From JANXQG01 sp963709175 (GTDB taxonomy: Bacteria; Planctomycetota; Planctomycetia; Pirellulales; Thermoguttaceae), in contig CAVPVK010000011.1 in NCBI GenBank assembly GCA_963709175.1, forward strand, positions 186,001 to 250,000: a stretch of 64,000 nt of DNA. The letters run 5' to 3'. A program made the position numbers and the translations under genes. How positions within the stretch are numbered: the first letter of the stretch is position 1; each line of letters starts with the position of its first letter. The notes below the pieces were generated by a model. It ran no database searches. It saw only the letters and a program-made list of their open reading frames with translations, and was not told where the DNA came from. Of the stretch, positions 10,133-20,373 are shown piece after piece.

Positions 10133-11095
10133 CTACTTTCCGTTACAGAGCAACCACAACACGGCCATCCTTACCGCGACTCCATTCGTCACCTGGTCGA
10201 GGATCGCCGATTGCGGTCCGTCGGCCACGTCGGCCGTGACCTCCACGCCGCGATTGATCGGTCCGGGGGCGAGGATCAGCACGTCGGTCTTCGTGCGGGC
10301 AAGGCGCGCGCTATCCATCGTATACAGGTGGGCGTATTCGCGGACGGAGGGAAAAGGCCGCGTCGCCTGCCGCTCGAACTGGATCCGCAGCAGGTTGAGC
10401 ACGTCCACCCGCGGAAGAATGTCGTCGAGGCTATAACAGCATTCCACACCCAACTCGGCCCAATGGGGCGAGACCAGCGTCGATGGCCCGCAGACGATCA
10501 CGTGGGCCCCCAGCTTCTTCAATCCCCAAATGTTCGAGCGGGCGGTGCGGCTGAAGAGGATGTCGCCCACCAAGGCCACGGTCAGCCCCTTGAGGCCCCC
10601 GCGCCGCTGGCGGATGGTAAGGATGTCCAGCAAACCTTGGGTGGGGTGTTCGTGGGCCCCGTCGCCAGCGTTGATCACCGAGCACCGCAGGTTCTGCGAG
10701 AGCAGGTGGGGGCTGCCCGGCGTATGATGTCGCACGATCATCACGTCGACACCCATGGCCTCGATGTTCTTGGCCGTGTCGATGAAAGTCTCGCCCTTGG
10801 AAAGGCTGCTGCTGGAGGAGGAGAAATCGAGCGTGTCGGCCCCCAACCGCCGCGCCGCCAGGGCGAAGCTGGTTTTCGTGCGTGTCGAGTTCTCGAAGAA
10901 GAGGTTGCAGCAGGTCTTGCCGGGCAGGGCGACGATCTTGCGGTCGCGGGATTCCAGCACGCGGCGGAAAATAGCCGCCTTGTCGAGGATTAGCGTGATT
11001 TCCTCGGCCGAGAGGTCTTCCAAGCCGAGCAGGTGCCGCCGTTTCCAGAACTCTGGCGGCTCGCCCAACTCTGCCAAAATGGCTTCCGTCGTCAT
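10133..11095 (-). CDS. pyrB: Aspartate carbamoyltransferase catalytic subunit
   Basis: A 320-residue enzyme joining carbamoyl phosphate and aspartate, second step of pyrimidine synthesis. It shows the carbamoyl-phosphate loop FENSTRTKTSF, the SSSSSLSKGET loop, the HPTQGLLDI motif and the C-terminal PGPINRGVEV segment. The start is set at the ATG at 11095 (MTTEAIL); longer in-frame upstream sequence reads through the 5' end of the divergent GGDEF gene and is not plausible. No pyrI is adjacent. First gene of the pyrB-pyrC operon. Confidence 0.96.
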   Translation of the reverse strand: MTTEAILAELGEPPEFWKRRHLLGLEDLSAEEITLILDKAAIFRRVLESRDRKIVALPGKTCCNLFFENSTRTKTSFALAARRLGADTLDFSSSSSSLSKGETFIDTAKNIEAMGVDVMIVRHHTPGSPHLLSQNLRCSVINAGDGAHEHPTQGLLDILTIRQRRGGLKGLTVALVGDILFSRTARSNIWGLKKLGAHVIVCGPSTLVSPHWAELGVECCYSLDDILPRVDVLNLLRIQFERQATRPFPSVREYAHLYTMDSARLARTKTDVLILAPGPINRGVEVTADVADGPQSAILDQVTNGVAVRMAVLWLLCNGK

Positions 11096-11158
11096 GACCA
11101 GGGTGCCCAGGAGGTGGAGGGTAGGAGAATGCGTTGGGCAGCAATTATAATCGATTCC

Positions 11159-12019
11159 ATGAGCGACACCAGAGCCACCCGCGTCCTGATTCTCACCGAA
11201 GCGGCGATCGGCCGGCAATGGGAATCCCTGCTGTGCGGGCCCGACATGAAGGTTTGGCTGGGACGCGCCGGGATTCCGGCCGGCGAGCGCCCGGAAGTCA
11301 TTTTGACCGACGCCTCCGGGCCGCCGCCGCCGCGGGACGAGGCGGGAATGATCCAGGTGGGCGGCGACGGGCCAGCGGACGTGCGACTGCCGGTCACCTG
11401 CACTGCCGACGAGTTGCGCCTCGCCTGCCGACTGCTGGGCGAAGTCGTTCGCCTCCGCCGCCTCCAGCAACAAGCCAACCAGACGCAGCGCGAACTGGCC
11501 CTGGCGGCCTTCACCGACTCGCTTACCGGGCTGGCCAATCGCCGGGCCTGGGACGAAGAGCTGGCCCGGCGACTGACTCATGCGGCCGACAGAAAATCCA
11601 AGCTCTGCCTGGCCGTGCTCGACATGGACCAGTTCAAGGAGATCAACGACACCCAGGGGCACGTGGCCGGAGATCGCGTCTTGCAAGCCGCAGGCACGGT
11701 TCTGCAGCAAAGCCTGCGGCAGGGCGACTTCGTGGCCAGACTTGGCGGCGACGAGTTTGGGATGCTCGCTTGGGTTCCCGGCGAGATCGCGGCGGCGACG
11801 ATCGTCGAACGGGCAAGGCGTCGCATTGCCGAGGCGGTCGGCGGCGCGAACACGCCGAAGATTACTGCCAGCGCCGGTTTCGCACTCAGCGGCGGGCTTT
11901 CAGGACGGGACACGTGCGAATCGTTATTCCTTGCGGCCGATGCGGCACTGCTCAAGGCAAAGCGCGAGCGTGGAAACGCTATGCAAGCGGAAGCCGGAAC
12001 TTCAATCAAGATCCGGTAA
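11159..12019 (+). CDS. GGDEF-domain protein, putative diguanylate cyclase
   Basis: About 286 residues. The N-terminal 100 residues resemble a degenerate receiver-like domain (RVLILTEAAIGRQWE, then VILTDASG), without an evident phosphoacceptor triad. A short coiled segment (LRRLQQQANQTQREL) leads to a GGDEF domain with DSLTGLANRRAW, DMDQFKEINDTQGH and an intact RLGGDEFGML catalytic loop, so c-di-GMP synthesis is likely. The start at 11159 is chosen for position; a TATAAT-like sequence lies just upstream at 11146-11151, while an alternative ATG at 11129 has GGAG close to it. It is divergent from pyrB. Confidence 0.85.
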   Translation: MSDTRATRVLILTEAAIGRQWESLLCGPDMKVWLGRAGIPAGERPEVILTDASGPPPPRDEAGMIQVGGDGPADVRLPVTCTADELRLACRLLGEVVRLRRLQQQANQTQRELALAAFTDSLTGLANRRAWDEELARRLTHAADRKSKLCLAVLDMDQFKEINDTQGHVAGDRVLQAAGTVLQQSLRQGDFVARLGGDEFGMLAWVPGEIAAATIVERARRRIAEAVGGANTPKITASAGFALSGGLSGRDTCESLFLAADAALLKAKRERGNAMQAEAGTSIKIR

Positions 12020-12187
12020 CCGCCGGTTTTGGCGGCTCGGGCGGCGGCCTCAGACGCGGCGGCGTCAACGACGCCGGACCGAACTTCGCCTCGATCGGCT
12101 TTTCGTCGCACAGCGCCAGACGCAAGTCGAACGGCTCGAGCCCGATAAAATCCAGCGCCCGAACGATCGCTACAGGTGGCAGCTCGA
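12006..12187 (-). other. Unassigned open stretch downstream of msrA, possible small ORF
   Basis: Directly beyond the msrA stop, another minus-strand frame stays open for about 60 codons (PPVAIVRALDFIGLEPFDLR and on to a Pro-rich tail) and ends at 12006, just inside the 3' end of the GGDEF gene. Its balanced composition and G/C-ending codons look coding, but I find no ATG, GTG or TTG start in this frame. It could be a remnant, a C-terminal extension lost by frameshift, or chance. A 5-bp stem with a GGTTTT loop lies at 12020-12035. Confidence 0.25.
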
Positions 12188-12796
12188 CATGCCGCGCTTC
12201 TCCAGGTACTGCTGGTGATACTCTTCGGCCTTCCAGAACGTGCCGGCGGGCACGATCTCGGTGACGACCGGGCGACGATACTTGCCGCTTTTTTCCAACG
12301 CCTCCTTGGATGCCTCGGCCGCCGCCTTCTGCTCGGATGAATGGTAGAAGATCACCGAGCGATACTGCGTGCCGTGATCTGGGCCCTGGCGATTGAGGGT
12401 CGTGGGATCGTGGTTCTTCCAGAAGACGTCGAGCAGTTGCCCATAGCTGACCTCGGTCGGGTCGAACTCAACTTCGACCGCCTCCGCGTGACCGGTCGTG
12501 TTGGTGCAAACGTCTTGATAGGTTGGCTGGTCCATGTGACCGCCGGTATAGCCCACGGCCGTTGCCTTGACGCCCTTGATTTGGCGGAACGTGGATTCTA
12601 CACCCCAAAAGCAGCCGGCAGCGAAAGTCGCCGTTTCTGTTTTCATGCCTTTCTTCTCCTTGTTCGGTGTCGTTTGCGATGTTCCATCGGATCTTGTTTT
12701 CGGGGCGGCCGCGGAAGAGTATTGCTGGCAGCCAGACAAACCCGCCGCCACAAAGGCAGCGGACAAGAGTGCGAAAATGCGCGACAAGATTCTCAT
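12170..12796 (-). CDS. msrA: Peptide-methionine (S)-S-oxide reductase, exported lipoprotein
   Basis: A 208-residue MsrA that reduces the S epimer of methionine sulfoxide in proteins. A lipoprotein signal (LLSAAFVAAGLSGC) precedes a linker and the enzyme domain, which has the catalytic GCFWGVE motif, GYTGGH, and GTQYRSVIFYHS. The C-terminus EKRGMSSCHL supplies a resolving-type Cys. The start codon overlaps the msrB stop by four bases (ATGA), so the two genes are translationally coupled and both products should act outside the cytoplasm. Confidence 0.95.
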   Translation of the reverse strand: MRILSRIFALLSAAFVAAGLSGCQQYSSAAAPKTRSDGTSQTTPNKEKKGMKTETATFAAGCFWGVESTFRQIKGVKATAVGYTGGHMDQPTYQDVCTNTTGHAEAVEVEFDPTEVSYGQLLDVFWKNHDPTTLNRQGPDHGTQYRSVIFYHSSEQKAAAEASKEALEKSGKYRRPVVTEIVPAGTFWKAEEYHQQYLEKRGMSSCHL

Positions 12797-13446
12797 GACT
12801 TACCTCCGCGCGGTTCGGCGGCCTTCGGATTCCCCGTGGCGGCCGCGGGCTTGGCCTCGTCGAGCTTGAGTGAAGCCGAGTTGATGCAATACCGCAGGCC
12901 GGTCGGCCGCGGCCCGTCATCGAACACATGGCCGAGATGGGCGTTGCACTTGGCGCAGACGACCTCTGTCCGCCGCATGCCGTGGCTGCGGTCGACCACC
13001 TCGCCGACTGACTTGTCGTCGATCGGCTTAAAGAAGCTCGGCCAGCCGGTGCCCGAATTGAACTTGGCCTCGGAACTGAACAGCCGGGTGCCACAGCAAA
13101 CGCAGCGGTACGTGCCTTCTTTATGACAATCCCAGTAGGCGCCGCTAAAAGCCCGTTCGGTCCCTTTGCGGCGAGTGACGTTGAACTGCTCGGGCGTGAG
13201 CTTCTTCCGCCACTGCTCGTCGTTCACGGTCAGCTCGCCTTCGCTCTTGAGCACCTCACCAGCGGCGGGGCCGCACATCTTTTCGCTACAGACAGCGCCC
13301 GACGGCTTGGCATCGGCCTTACCGCCGGAACCTCCCGTTTCGGTCTCGGCCGCGCAATTGCAAATCGATAAGCGCGACCACATCGCAAACATCGCTATGC
13401 CGCCCAGTGCGGCCGTACCGTAGATCAAAGCCCTGGACATCGCCAT
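12793..13446 (-). CDS. msrB: Peptide-methionine (R)-S-oxide reductase, membrane-anchored
   Basis: A 217-residue MsrB that reduces the R epimer of methionine sulfoxide. An N-terminal hydrophobic segment (ALIYGTAALGGIAMFAMW) should anchor or export it. The SelR domain carries two zinc-binding CxxC pairs (CVCCG and CAKCNAHLGHVFDDGP), the FNSGTGWPSF motif and the catalytic RYCINSASL. An extra Cys-containing linker follows the anchor. It is the first gene of an msrB-msrA pair with a four-base overlap. Confidence 0.94.
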   Translation of the reverse strand: MAMSRALIYGTAALGGIAMFAMWSRLSICNCAAETETGGSGGKADAKPSGAVCSEKMCGPAAGEVLKSEGELTVNDEQWRKKLTPEQFNVTRRKGTERAFSGAYWDCHKEGTYRCVCCGTRLFSSEAKFNSGTGWPSFFKPIDDKSVGEVVDRSHGMRRTEVVCAKCNAHLGHVFDDGPRPTGLRYCINSASLKLDEAKPAAATGNPKAAEPRGGKS

Positions 13447-13544
13447 GCTCCTTGCCTTCTAAAGGAAAGAATTGTTCTTGGGACCGCCAACGCGGTTCGC
13501 AAGGGAAGACGGGCCAAGGCGGGAAACCTTACGCGATTTCTCGC

Positions 13545-13805
13545 CTACTGCCCATCTTTCTCCATGGCCTGCAAAATCCGTTGTCGGGCTTCCGGCCGCA
13601 ACATAGCATGTCGAAAAGCCGTGTCGGATTCGATCTGCCGAGAGTATGTTCGCAGGAAATCGCCTAGCCGATGCATGTCGCGGGCAAAATGTCGGCAAAA
13701 TCGACACACAACCAGGTGGAACGAAAGGCTTATCCGCTGCCAGCGAGTGAGGTTGTGGTCCCGCGATTCAGAGATCAGCCTTGCGGCCTCCTTGCAACTG
13801 AACAT
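13545..13805 (-). CDS. Putative zinc-finger anti-sigma factor
   Basis: A small protein of about 86 residues that begins MFSCKEAARLISE and carries SFHLVVCRFCRHF, so it has the Cys/His/CxxC spacing of the anti-sigma zinc finger (ZAS). It should bind and restrain the adjacent ECF sigma factor. Two ATGs lie six bases apart; the second (13805) has AGGAG at a normal distance, while the first (13811) touches it, so the second is chosen. The gene starts three bases past the sigma-factor stop or overlaps it, depending on the start. No membrane segment is visible. Confidence 0.7.
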   Translation of the reverse strand: MFSCKEAARLISESRDHNLTRWQRISLSFHLVVCRFCRHFARDMHRLGDFLRTYSRQIESDTAFRHAMLRPEARQRILQAMEKDGQ

Positions 13806-13807
13806 AG

Positions 13808-14397
13808 TCATCTCCTGGATTCGCTCTTCCAGCGTCCTTGTAAGCACTTGGCCAGTTGCAGCCGGGCGCGGTGCAAGAGCACCCATAAGTTAGACGTGCT
13901 AATTTCCAGATCCTTACAAATAACGTCGCTTTCCCTGCCGTCGAGTTCGCGCATGACAAAAACGTCGGCCTGCCGCTGGGGCAGTTTCGCGATGCAATCC
14001 CGGACGGCCACCCAGAATTCGTCGCGTTCGAGACCTTCGCTCGGCGAATTGGCCATGAACCGCGGGTCGGCCCTCCAGTGGCCCGTCCTGTCGAACAGCG
14101 AGTTGAGTGCAGAATTATCGGATTCACTCAGGGAAACAGCCGACATACGGCTGCGGCGGCGAAAGTGGTCGATGATTTTTCGCTTGACAATGCCCAACAG
14201 CCAAGCCCGTTCCGTGCCTTGGCCAGCGTATTGATCGACAGGCGCAGGGCGGCGACGAACGACTCTTGCACAACTTCTTCGGCCGCTTCGGGATCACGGA
14301 GTCGGCTCAAAGCGTAACGGAACAAGTAATCGCCATGCTCCTGAAGCCATTGGCCGGGGCTGGTTCCGTTCCTTAAAGGGCGCTTTGTTTCGTCCAC
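13808..14397 (-). CDS. ECF-type RNA polymerase sigma factor, one frameshift
   Basis: Two frames join into a sigma-70 factor of about 197 residues. The first part (from 14397) holds region 2 (GDYLFRYALSRLRDPEAAEE, then VVQESFVAAL). The second part continues APVDQYAGQGTERAWLLGIV, KRKIIDHFRRR and the region 4 helix-turn-helix (LPQRQADVFVMRELDGRES, SNLWVLLHRARLQL). The frames meet at about 14243-14247, where one G seems to be missing after the GCC GCC CT codons. The downstream gene is its likely anti-sigma factor, a classic ECF pair. Sequencing error or a real lesion cannot be told apart here. Confidence 0.8.
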
Positions 14398-14425
14398 GGC
14401 CGTAAATCCTACCTTTGGCCGTATT

Positions 14426-14659
14426 TTACGGTATCACATTCTTCGGATCAATGACGTTCGATTCCAGGACGTCGATCAGAAGCCGCGCACTCTCACTGAT
14501 GAAATCAGAATACAGCGCCTCCCGGCGGGCTATCTGATTGGTCAGCAAGTCGCGCCGGTCATGATATCGCTGCGTTATCAAAGAGCCTACGAAAGTCCCC
14601 GCCGCACCCACGAATGAGCCGCCAATCGCGGACATGGCGGCGATCATTGTTGAATCCAT
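14426..14659 (-). CDS. Small single-pass membrane protein, probably truncated
   Basis: 77 residues: an N-terminal glycine-rich membrane helix (MIAAMSAIGGSFVGAAGTFV) and a helical stretch with RREALYSDFISESARLLIDV. This resembles a widespread family of uncharacterised membrane-tethered helical proteins that usually continue for another 70 or more residues after this point. Here a TAA follows DPKNVIP, so the copy seems cut short. No function can be given. Confidence 0.5.
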   Translation of the reverse strand: MDSTMIAAMSAIGGSFVGAAGTFVGSLITQRYHDRRDLLTNQIARREALYSDFISESARLLIDVLESNVIDPKNVIP

Positions 14660-15069
14660 GTATGGCCTCCGCAGAAAGCTTTCTAGCTTGTGCGGCAGTT
14701 CGGCTCCGCATCAACAGCCCTGTTACCAGCAATCCGACTGCAAGGTTGCCCGAAGGACTTACGGCGACAACGTTTAGCGGTGGTATCGACTGTGCAGATT
14801 CTCGGATTTTCGGCTGCGCAGGCAGACGTTTTCCAGAAATGTCCCGAACCACTGGCTGTAGCCGCATTAGCGGCTTGATCGCAAGCGGCGGCTGGCTGGA
14901 GTCGGAAAGAGCTTGCCGAACGCCGAAATCGTTCCAGAAAACACCGAAGCACCACGATGGTCATGCGAATAGGGAAAGGTCGCTAATGCACTCGGCGCTC
15001 TTGCCGGGAACCGGCCTGTGGTTGCCCAGCTTACTGACCTTCGCGGTCGCCATCGCGCTTGTGGAGAGC
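14660..15069. other. Intergenic stretch without a recognisable gene
   Basis: About 410 bases between the small membrane protein and the 3' end of the large PEP-CTERM gene. Several short frames exist on both strands, but none has a plausible protein composition. I see no terminator with a U-tract and no repeat copy. Confidence 0.4.
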
Positions 15070-18000
15070 CTATCGATTGCCTCTTTTCCTTCCCCAAACA
15101 CCAAATCCGACACCCAGCGCCACGACCAGCATTACCAGCGCGCTCGGTTCCGGCACGGTAGCCAAATGGGAAGCAGCCGGGGCCGCGCCTGTTATCGGCG
15201 TGGCATCCGCCGTCGGATCAAAAATGAACGTCCCGCCGGCGCCCACCGCCAAGCTCGTTCCGGTGGGCAGGGCACTGCCGCTGGTTACCTCCAACGTGCC
15301 GCCGCTGACCGTCGTGCCGCCGGTGTAGCTGTCACTGCCACTGAGAACCAGTGCGGCCCGAGTCGACAAGCACGCTCCCCTCGCCAAGCAGCGAGCCCGT
15401 CAGGACTTGCCTGCCAGTGCCGGTCATCACCAGGCTGATCGCTGAGCCAACGGTGCCGTCGATATTGCCGCTAAACGTGGTTGAGCCACCCGTGGGGCTT
15501 ATGGTCAGGACGGAGGCGGAGCCTGTGTTACTGTTGATGATGCTGCCGCCTCCGCCGCCGCCGTCCGACAACGAGGCGACGGTCTCGGCTGTGCCATTGA
15601 GGTCCCACTTGGCACCGGAAGCTATGGTCATTGCGGTCGTCGCCGGGACGCTGCCGCCACCGCCGACCGTGATCGAGGGCAATTGGCTGTTCTCGATCAT
15701 CATGTAATAGACATTCATATCCAGTTCGCCGCCGTCCGAGGTGGACGTGATTCCGGCAAAGCCGGTTGCCGTGGGCAGACCCGCAGCAGCTAAGTTCCAG
15801 GTCGTGGACGTTATCGAGTTTTGCGAAGTAGCACCATCGGCCGGCCAAAGCTCGGACGATGTCGAAGTCCCGCCACTGACAGAAAACTGCATCCAGTACA
15901 GGGTGTTGGCCTGATAATTGTTGCCGCTGGTGATTTGCGGCCCCCACGACTTGTTGTCGAACAGATCCGACATATTGTCGCTGCCATAGTTGCCGCCAAA
16001 AAGCATGTTGAGGCCGTTGTTCGCCGACAGGTTGTTGCCGTTGACCTCGGGGATCGCTGCGCCGATGCCGCCGCGCGAGGTGTTGGTGTTGTTGAGCTGA
16101 ACCAGCGCCAGGACCGTGTAGTTGCCGTCGGCGTTCATGCCGTTGGGGATGTAAAGCATGTGATTGGGGTCGCCGTTGGCGGCCGTGGTAACGTGCAGGT
16201 AATACTGACCATTTGTGCCCGCCGTCTCCGTGTAGTAGCCGGGATTGGTGCCATTGGGAGTGCTGCCGCCGGAAGCAAACGCCCAGTTTGGATTGAGGGT
16301 GGGGGAGTTGAAGTCGTCCTGGTAACCGTGGACAACGCTGCCATTAAGGTTGAAGTTGCTCGGCAATGTCAATCCTTGTAGTCCCGCTTGCATCTGCAGC
16401 GTGCCTTGATCGATGACGGTTGGGCCGGTGTACGTATTCGCCACCACGATGAGCAGTGTGCCGCTGCCGGTCTTGGTAAGCGTGCCGCTGCCGCCGATTG
16501 GGTAGTTGGCCGTCTGGCTGCCAAACACGTTGTACGCCAAGACGCCGTTATTCGTGATGCTGCTGGTCGCCAGCGAGGGATCGTGGCCGCTCGTGCCGTC
16601 ACCGAATTGCAATGTGCCGCCGCTAACCGTGGTGCCGCCCCCGTAGGTATTGGAGCTAGTCACGACCAGCACGCCGGGGCCGGTCTTGGTCAACGTGCCG
16701 GGCCCACTGATCGGGTAATTGACGCTTTGGCTGTTGAACACGTTATACGTCAGGGCAGAGTTGTTGGTGATGCCGCTGGTGGCAAGCGCGGCGTCGTGGC
16801 CGCTCGTGCCGTCGCCCAATTGTAAGGTGCCGCCGCTCACGACGGTGGCGCCGGAGTACGTGCTGGAACCGGTCAGCGTCAGGGTATTGGCTCCCCGCTT
16901 GGTCAAGGCCAGGGTCTGGGTAATGCTAGTCCCATAAGTGAAAGAGCCGCTGCTCGTATCGATGCCAAGGACTGAGGTGCTGTTCGTCCATGTGGCGACA
17001 CCCAGCAGGCTGTCGATCTGGCTGCCGCTCCAGCCGATGGTCTCATTTCCTGTCTGAACGACGAGGGCGGCCCCTCCAGCCACACTGACGCCGCCCGTCA
17101 AGGGAAGCGATGCTGCTCTTGCGGCCACGAGCACGCCGGAGTCGACAGCCGTCCCGCCGGTGTAAGTGTTGCTGCCCGCGAGCACCTGCGCGCCGTTGCC
17201 GCCCAACACCAGGCCGAGGGTGCCCAAGGTGCCGCCGCCCTCGATCATGCCACTGAATGTGGTCGTGCCGCCCGTGGCGCTCAATGTCAGGACGGCTGCT
17301 GTCGAATTGCTGTTGATGATGCTGCCGCTGCCGTTGCCGTCGGTCAACGAGGCCACCTGCTGGTTGACACCATTGAGGTCGAGCGTCGATTGGGCCGAGA
17401 TGATCAGCGGCGTGGTCGTCGGCAAGACATTGCTGTTAACGACCGTGCTAAAGCTGAAATTGCTGATCTGCTGCAACGCGTTCAACCCGCCGGTCCCGCC
17501 ACCGAAACCGATGAGGGCCGTGGCGCCGCCGGTGGTCGCAGCCAGGCTGCCGGCCGCGTAAGTGGTTGACCAGGTGGCGCTAGTCGTCAGGTCGGTCAGG
17601 GTTTCCACCAGGTTATTGCTACCGTCATAGGCCAAGTTCACCTGAATCGGATCACCGCTGGAAAGATCGACCGAGCCGGTCGAGCTCGTTGTGCTTAGGT
17701 TGGGTGTTGCGTTGTTGCCAGTATTGGCCGGATTGTTGACACTGCCGGATGTTGAGTTGAACACGTACGACGTCCCCACGCCGCCGGGCGCGTTGTGGTA
17801 GATATCGAGCGAAATGCCGGCACTATTCGTTATGCCCGCGTAGCCCTCACTGCCGCCACTGCCACCCACAGCGCCCGTACCCCGTGGATCGTTCTGGAGC
17901 ATGAAAACCGTACCGTCGGCGTTGTTGCCGTTGGCGCCGACGACTTGATACGTGAAGCTGGCGTTAAACCTGCCGGTAGATAAGGGAAGGTCGTAGAAGG

Positions 18001-20065
18001 CGGTGCGGGCCTCGCCATTGTTGTTGTCTGTGATGGTCAGCGAATTACTGAGGATCGTTGCGCCGTTCGTCGTCCAGTTAGTACCGTTTCCCCCGAAGCC
18101 GCTGAGCGTGAAAAGGCCGGGGGCCAGTTTCACGAGCCCTTGGTTGATAATGGTGGGACCGGCGAAGGTATTGGGCTGCGACACGATCAGCGTGCCGCTG
18201 CCGGTCTTCATCAGCGTGCCGCTGCCACTGATGGAATAGTTGGCAGTCTGAAGGGCAGCCACGTTGTAAATCAGGACCGAGTTGTTGTTAATGCCGCTGG
18301 TGGCGAGCGACGCATCGTGGCCGCTCGTGCCGTCGCCCAATTGCAGGGTGCCGCCGCTTACAGTTGTCGCGCCGGAGTACGTGCTGGAACCCGTCAAAGT
18401 CAGTGTATTGGCGCCCAGCTTGGTGAGAGCCAGATTCTGGGTAATGCTAGTGCCATAAGTAAAAGGGCCGTTGCTCGTATCGATGCCCAGAACTGCGGTG
18501 TTGCTGCCCCAGGTCGAGTTGGACGTGTTCAAAAGGGTGTCGATCTGGCCACTGCTCCAACCGCTGGAACCATTGCCCGTCTGGATGAAGAGGCTGGCCC
18601 CTGTGGCGACGCTGACCGGGGTAGGCGAGTTGTTGGCGTAACCCGGCAACGACGCTGGGTTGTTGGCCGCAAGCGTACCCTGCGTAACGGACGTGCCGCC
18701 GTTATAGGTATTCGATCCGGTCAGCACTTGCATGCCGGGGCCCGCATTGATAAGGGCCGCGGACCCGGCGCCGCCCAACCCACCAGAATAGGTCTGGCTG
18801 ACGCCGTTAGCAACGTTGAGTGTAAGAGACGTGACATTGGAAGGCAGGGTGAGATTGTTGGGGCCGGTAAGGCCGCCGAAGGCAGGCGTATTGACTTGCG
18901 ACAGATTGAGGACACCTGGACCCGTCGTGTCGAAGGTGCTGTTCTGGAGCGCGAGATCATTGCCCAACTGTAGTGTGCCCTGGCTGACCAGCGTGTTGCC
19001 GCTGTAGCTGTTGGCCAAGGCAAGGAGCAGGTTCCCGGGGCCGGTTTTGGTCAGCGTGCCGCTGCCGCTGATCGGATAATTGGCCGTCTGGAAGCTATTC
19101 ACGTCGTAGACCAAAGCTGCAGTGTTGACAATGCCACTCGCGCCGATGTTAATCACGGGATCGGTATTGCCGTCGCCGAACTGTAACGTGCCGCCACTGA
19201 CGGTCGTGCCCCCGCCGTAAGTCAAGCTGCCAGTCACAATTAGGTTTCCCGTGCCCACCTTCCACACGCCGGCGACAGCCGACATACTGGAATTGCCGTA
19301 AGCGAGATTGCCGGAGAAAGTACTGTTATTGTTGTCGTTAGCGCCGACAATCACATTGGCGTACCCCAAGGCGCCGGGGTCGAGGGTGCCCGTAAACCCA
19401 TTGATTTGCGCCGACGTCGGAGTCATGTCGGGAGTGAGCGGATACGCCGAGGACGAGGTAGAAATCGAGCCGAGATCGTTATAGCCGCTATCGCCCGGCC
19501 CCTGAACGAGGGCGTCAAATGAGTAGCCGCCGCCAATCTGGTAGTAGCCCATGACGATGTTGTGGTATCCAGCGGTGAGGTTGAGCGAACCAACTGCGTT
19601 AGGAGTAACAATGGGATACGCACCGTTGAAGTTAAAACCCTGGGGGTAGTTGGCGTTGACCACCTGCTGGCCGTCAACCCAGATCATACTGCCGTCGTCG
19701 CTGCTGGTGCCGAAGTTGTACGCCCCACTGGCAGGAATATCGATCATTCCAGTGAGATACCCTGCAAAGTTGCTGGCGCCGCTCGTAAACGGACTGGGGA
19801 AAGGCGCACCCTGGTAATCGGTGCCATTCAGGGTTCCGTGATCACCCACGTTCAATATAGGCGTTGTTACGATCGTGGTCGGAGTGAGGCCGCCCAGACT
19901 TGTTTGCAACGCAGCTTGTGAGTTGAAATCGGATTGGTTAATACCACTCATCTGGTAATAAAGCGTGGCCAGGCCAGGGGACTGGGCGGAAGCCGCGGTG
20001 GGACAAAAGTAAGAAGCCATTCCCACGAGCAGAACAGAAAATAAGTTAACCCAACGAGATTTCAT
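15070..20065 (-). CDS. Giant PEP-CTERM surface protein with PA14, lectin-like and autotransporter beta-strand repeats, one frameshift
   Basis: About 1,660 residues. A signal peptide (LFSVLLVGMASYFCPTAASA) is followed by a PA14-like domain (GTSSDDGSMIWVDGQQVV), then many autotransporter-associated beta-strand repeats of the type STYSGATTVSGGTLQLGDG. Two lectin/concanavalin-like domains are embedded among them (DLPLSTGRFNASFTYQVV region and DDFNSPTLNPNWAF region). The C-terminus is a PEP-CTERM signal (VPEPSALVMLVVALGVGFGV, then RKRGNR), so it should be exported and sorted by an exosortase-type system. The start is the ATG at 20065 with GGAGGTG upstream. The C-terminal part is in another frame; the join is near 15350-15360. 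It probably binds carbohydrates at the cell surface. Confidence 0.85.
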
Positions 20066-20373
20066 TGCACACCTCCAAGAATATGGTAAGTTGCGTCCGC
20101 TCGCTCCGTTCAATAGCTCAGCCACCAGGCCGGAGAACGAAACGGAATCGGGCTTCGTCGGCAAATTTCTCAATCGATAGAAGCAGATCCCAGCTTCACA
20201 TAGGGTCGATTGTAGCAGAATTCGCGGAAATGCGCATCAGCGATGCATTTGTGCGATAAAATCACGTGATAAAAAGAGGCGAGAAAAACTCCCAAATCCC
20301 CAAAGTAGTTAGTTTCTCTCGAAGCGAGTAGGTATGCTCTTGAAGGCGTGCAAGGTCGTCCGACCCTGGTTGA
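20066..20373. other. Upstream region of the giant PEP-CTERM gene
   Basis: About 300 bases containing the ribosome binding site of the PEP-CTERM gene and an AT-rich stretch near 20250-20330 that could hold its promoter. No gene is visible, and no YTAAC box array of the kind seen elsewhere in the window. Confidence 0.35.

Noticed and set aside
11095..11710. N-terminal extension of PyrB to 525 residues
   Set aside because: The extra 205 residues are antisense to the GGDEF gene; normal PyrB length is reached from the ATG at 11095.
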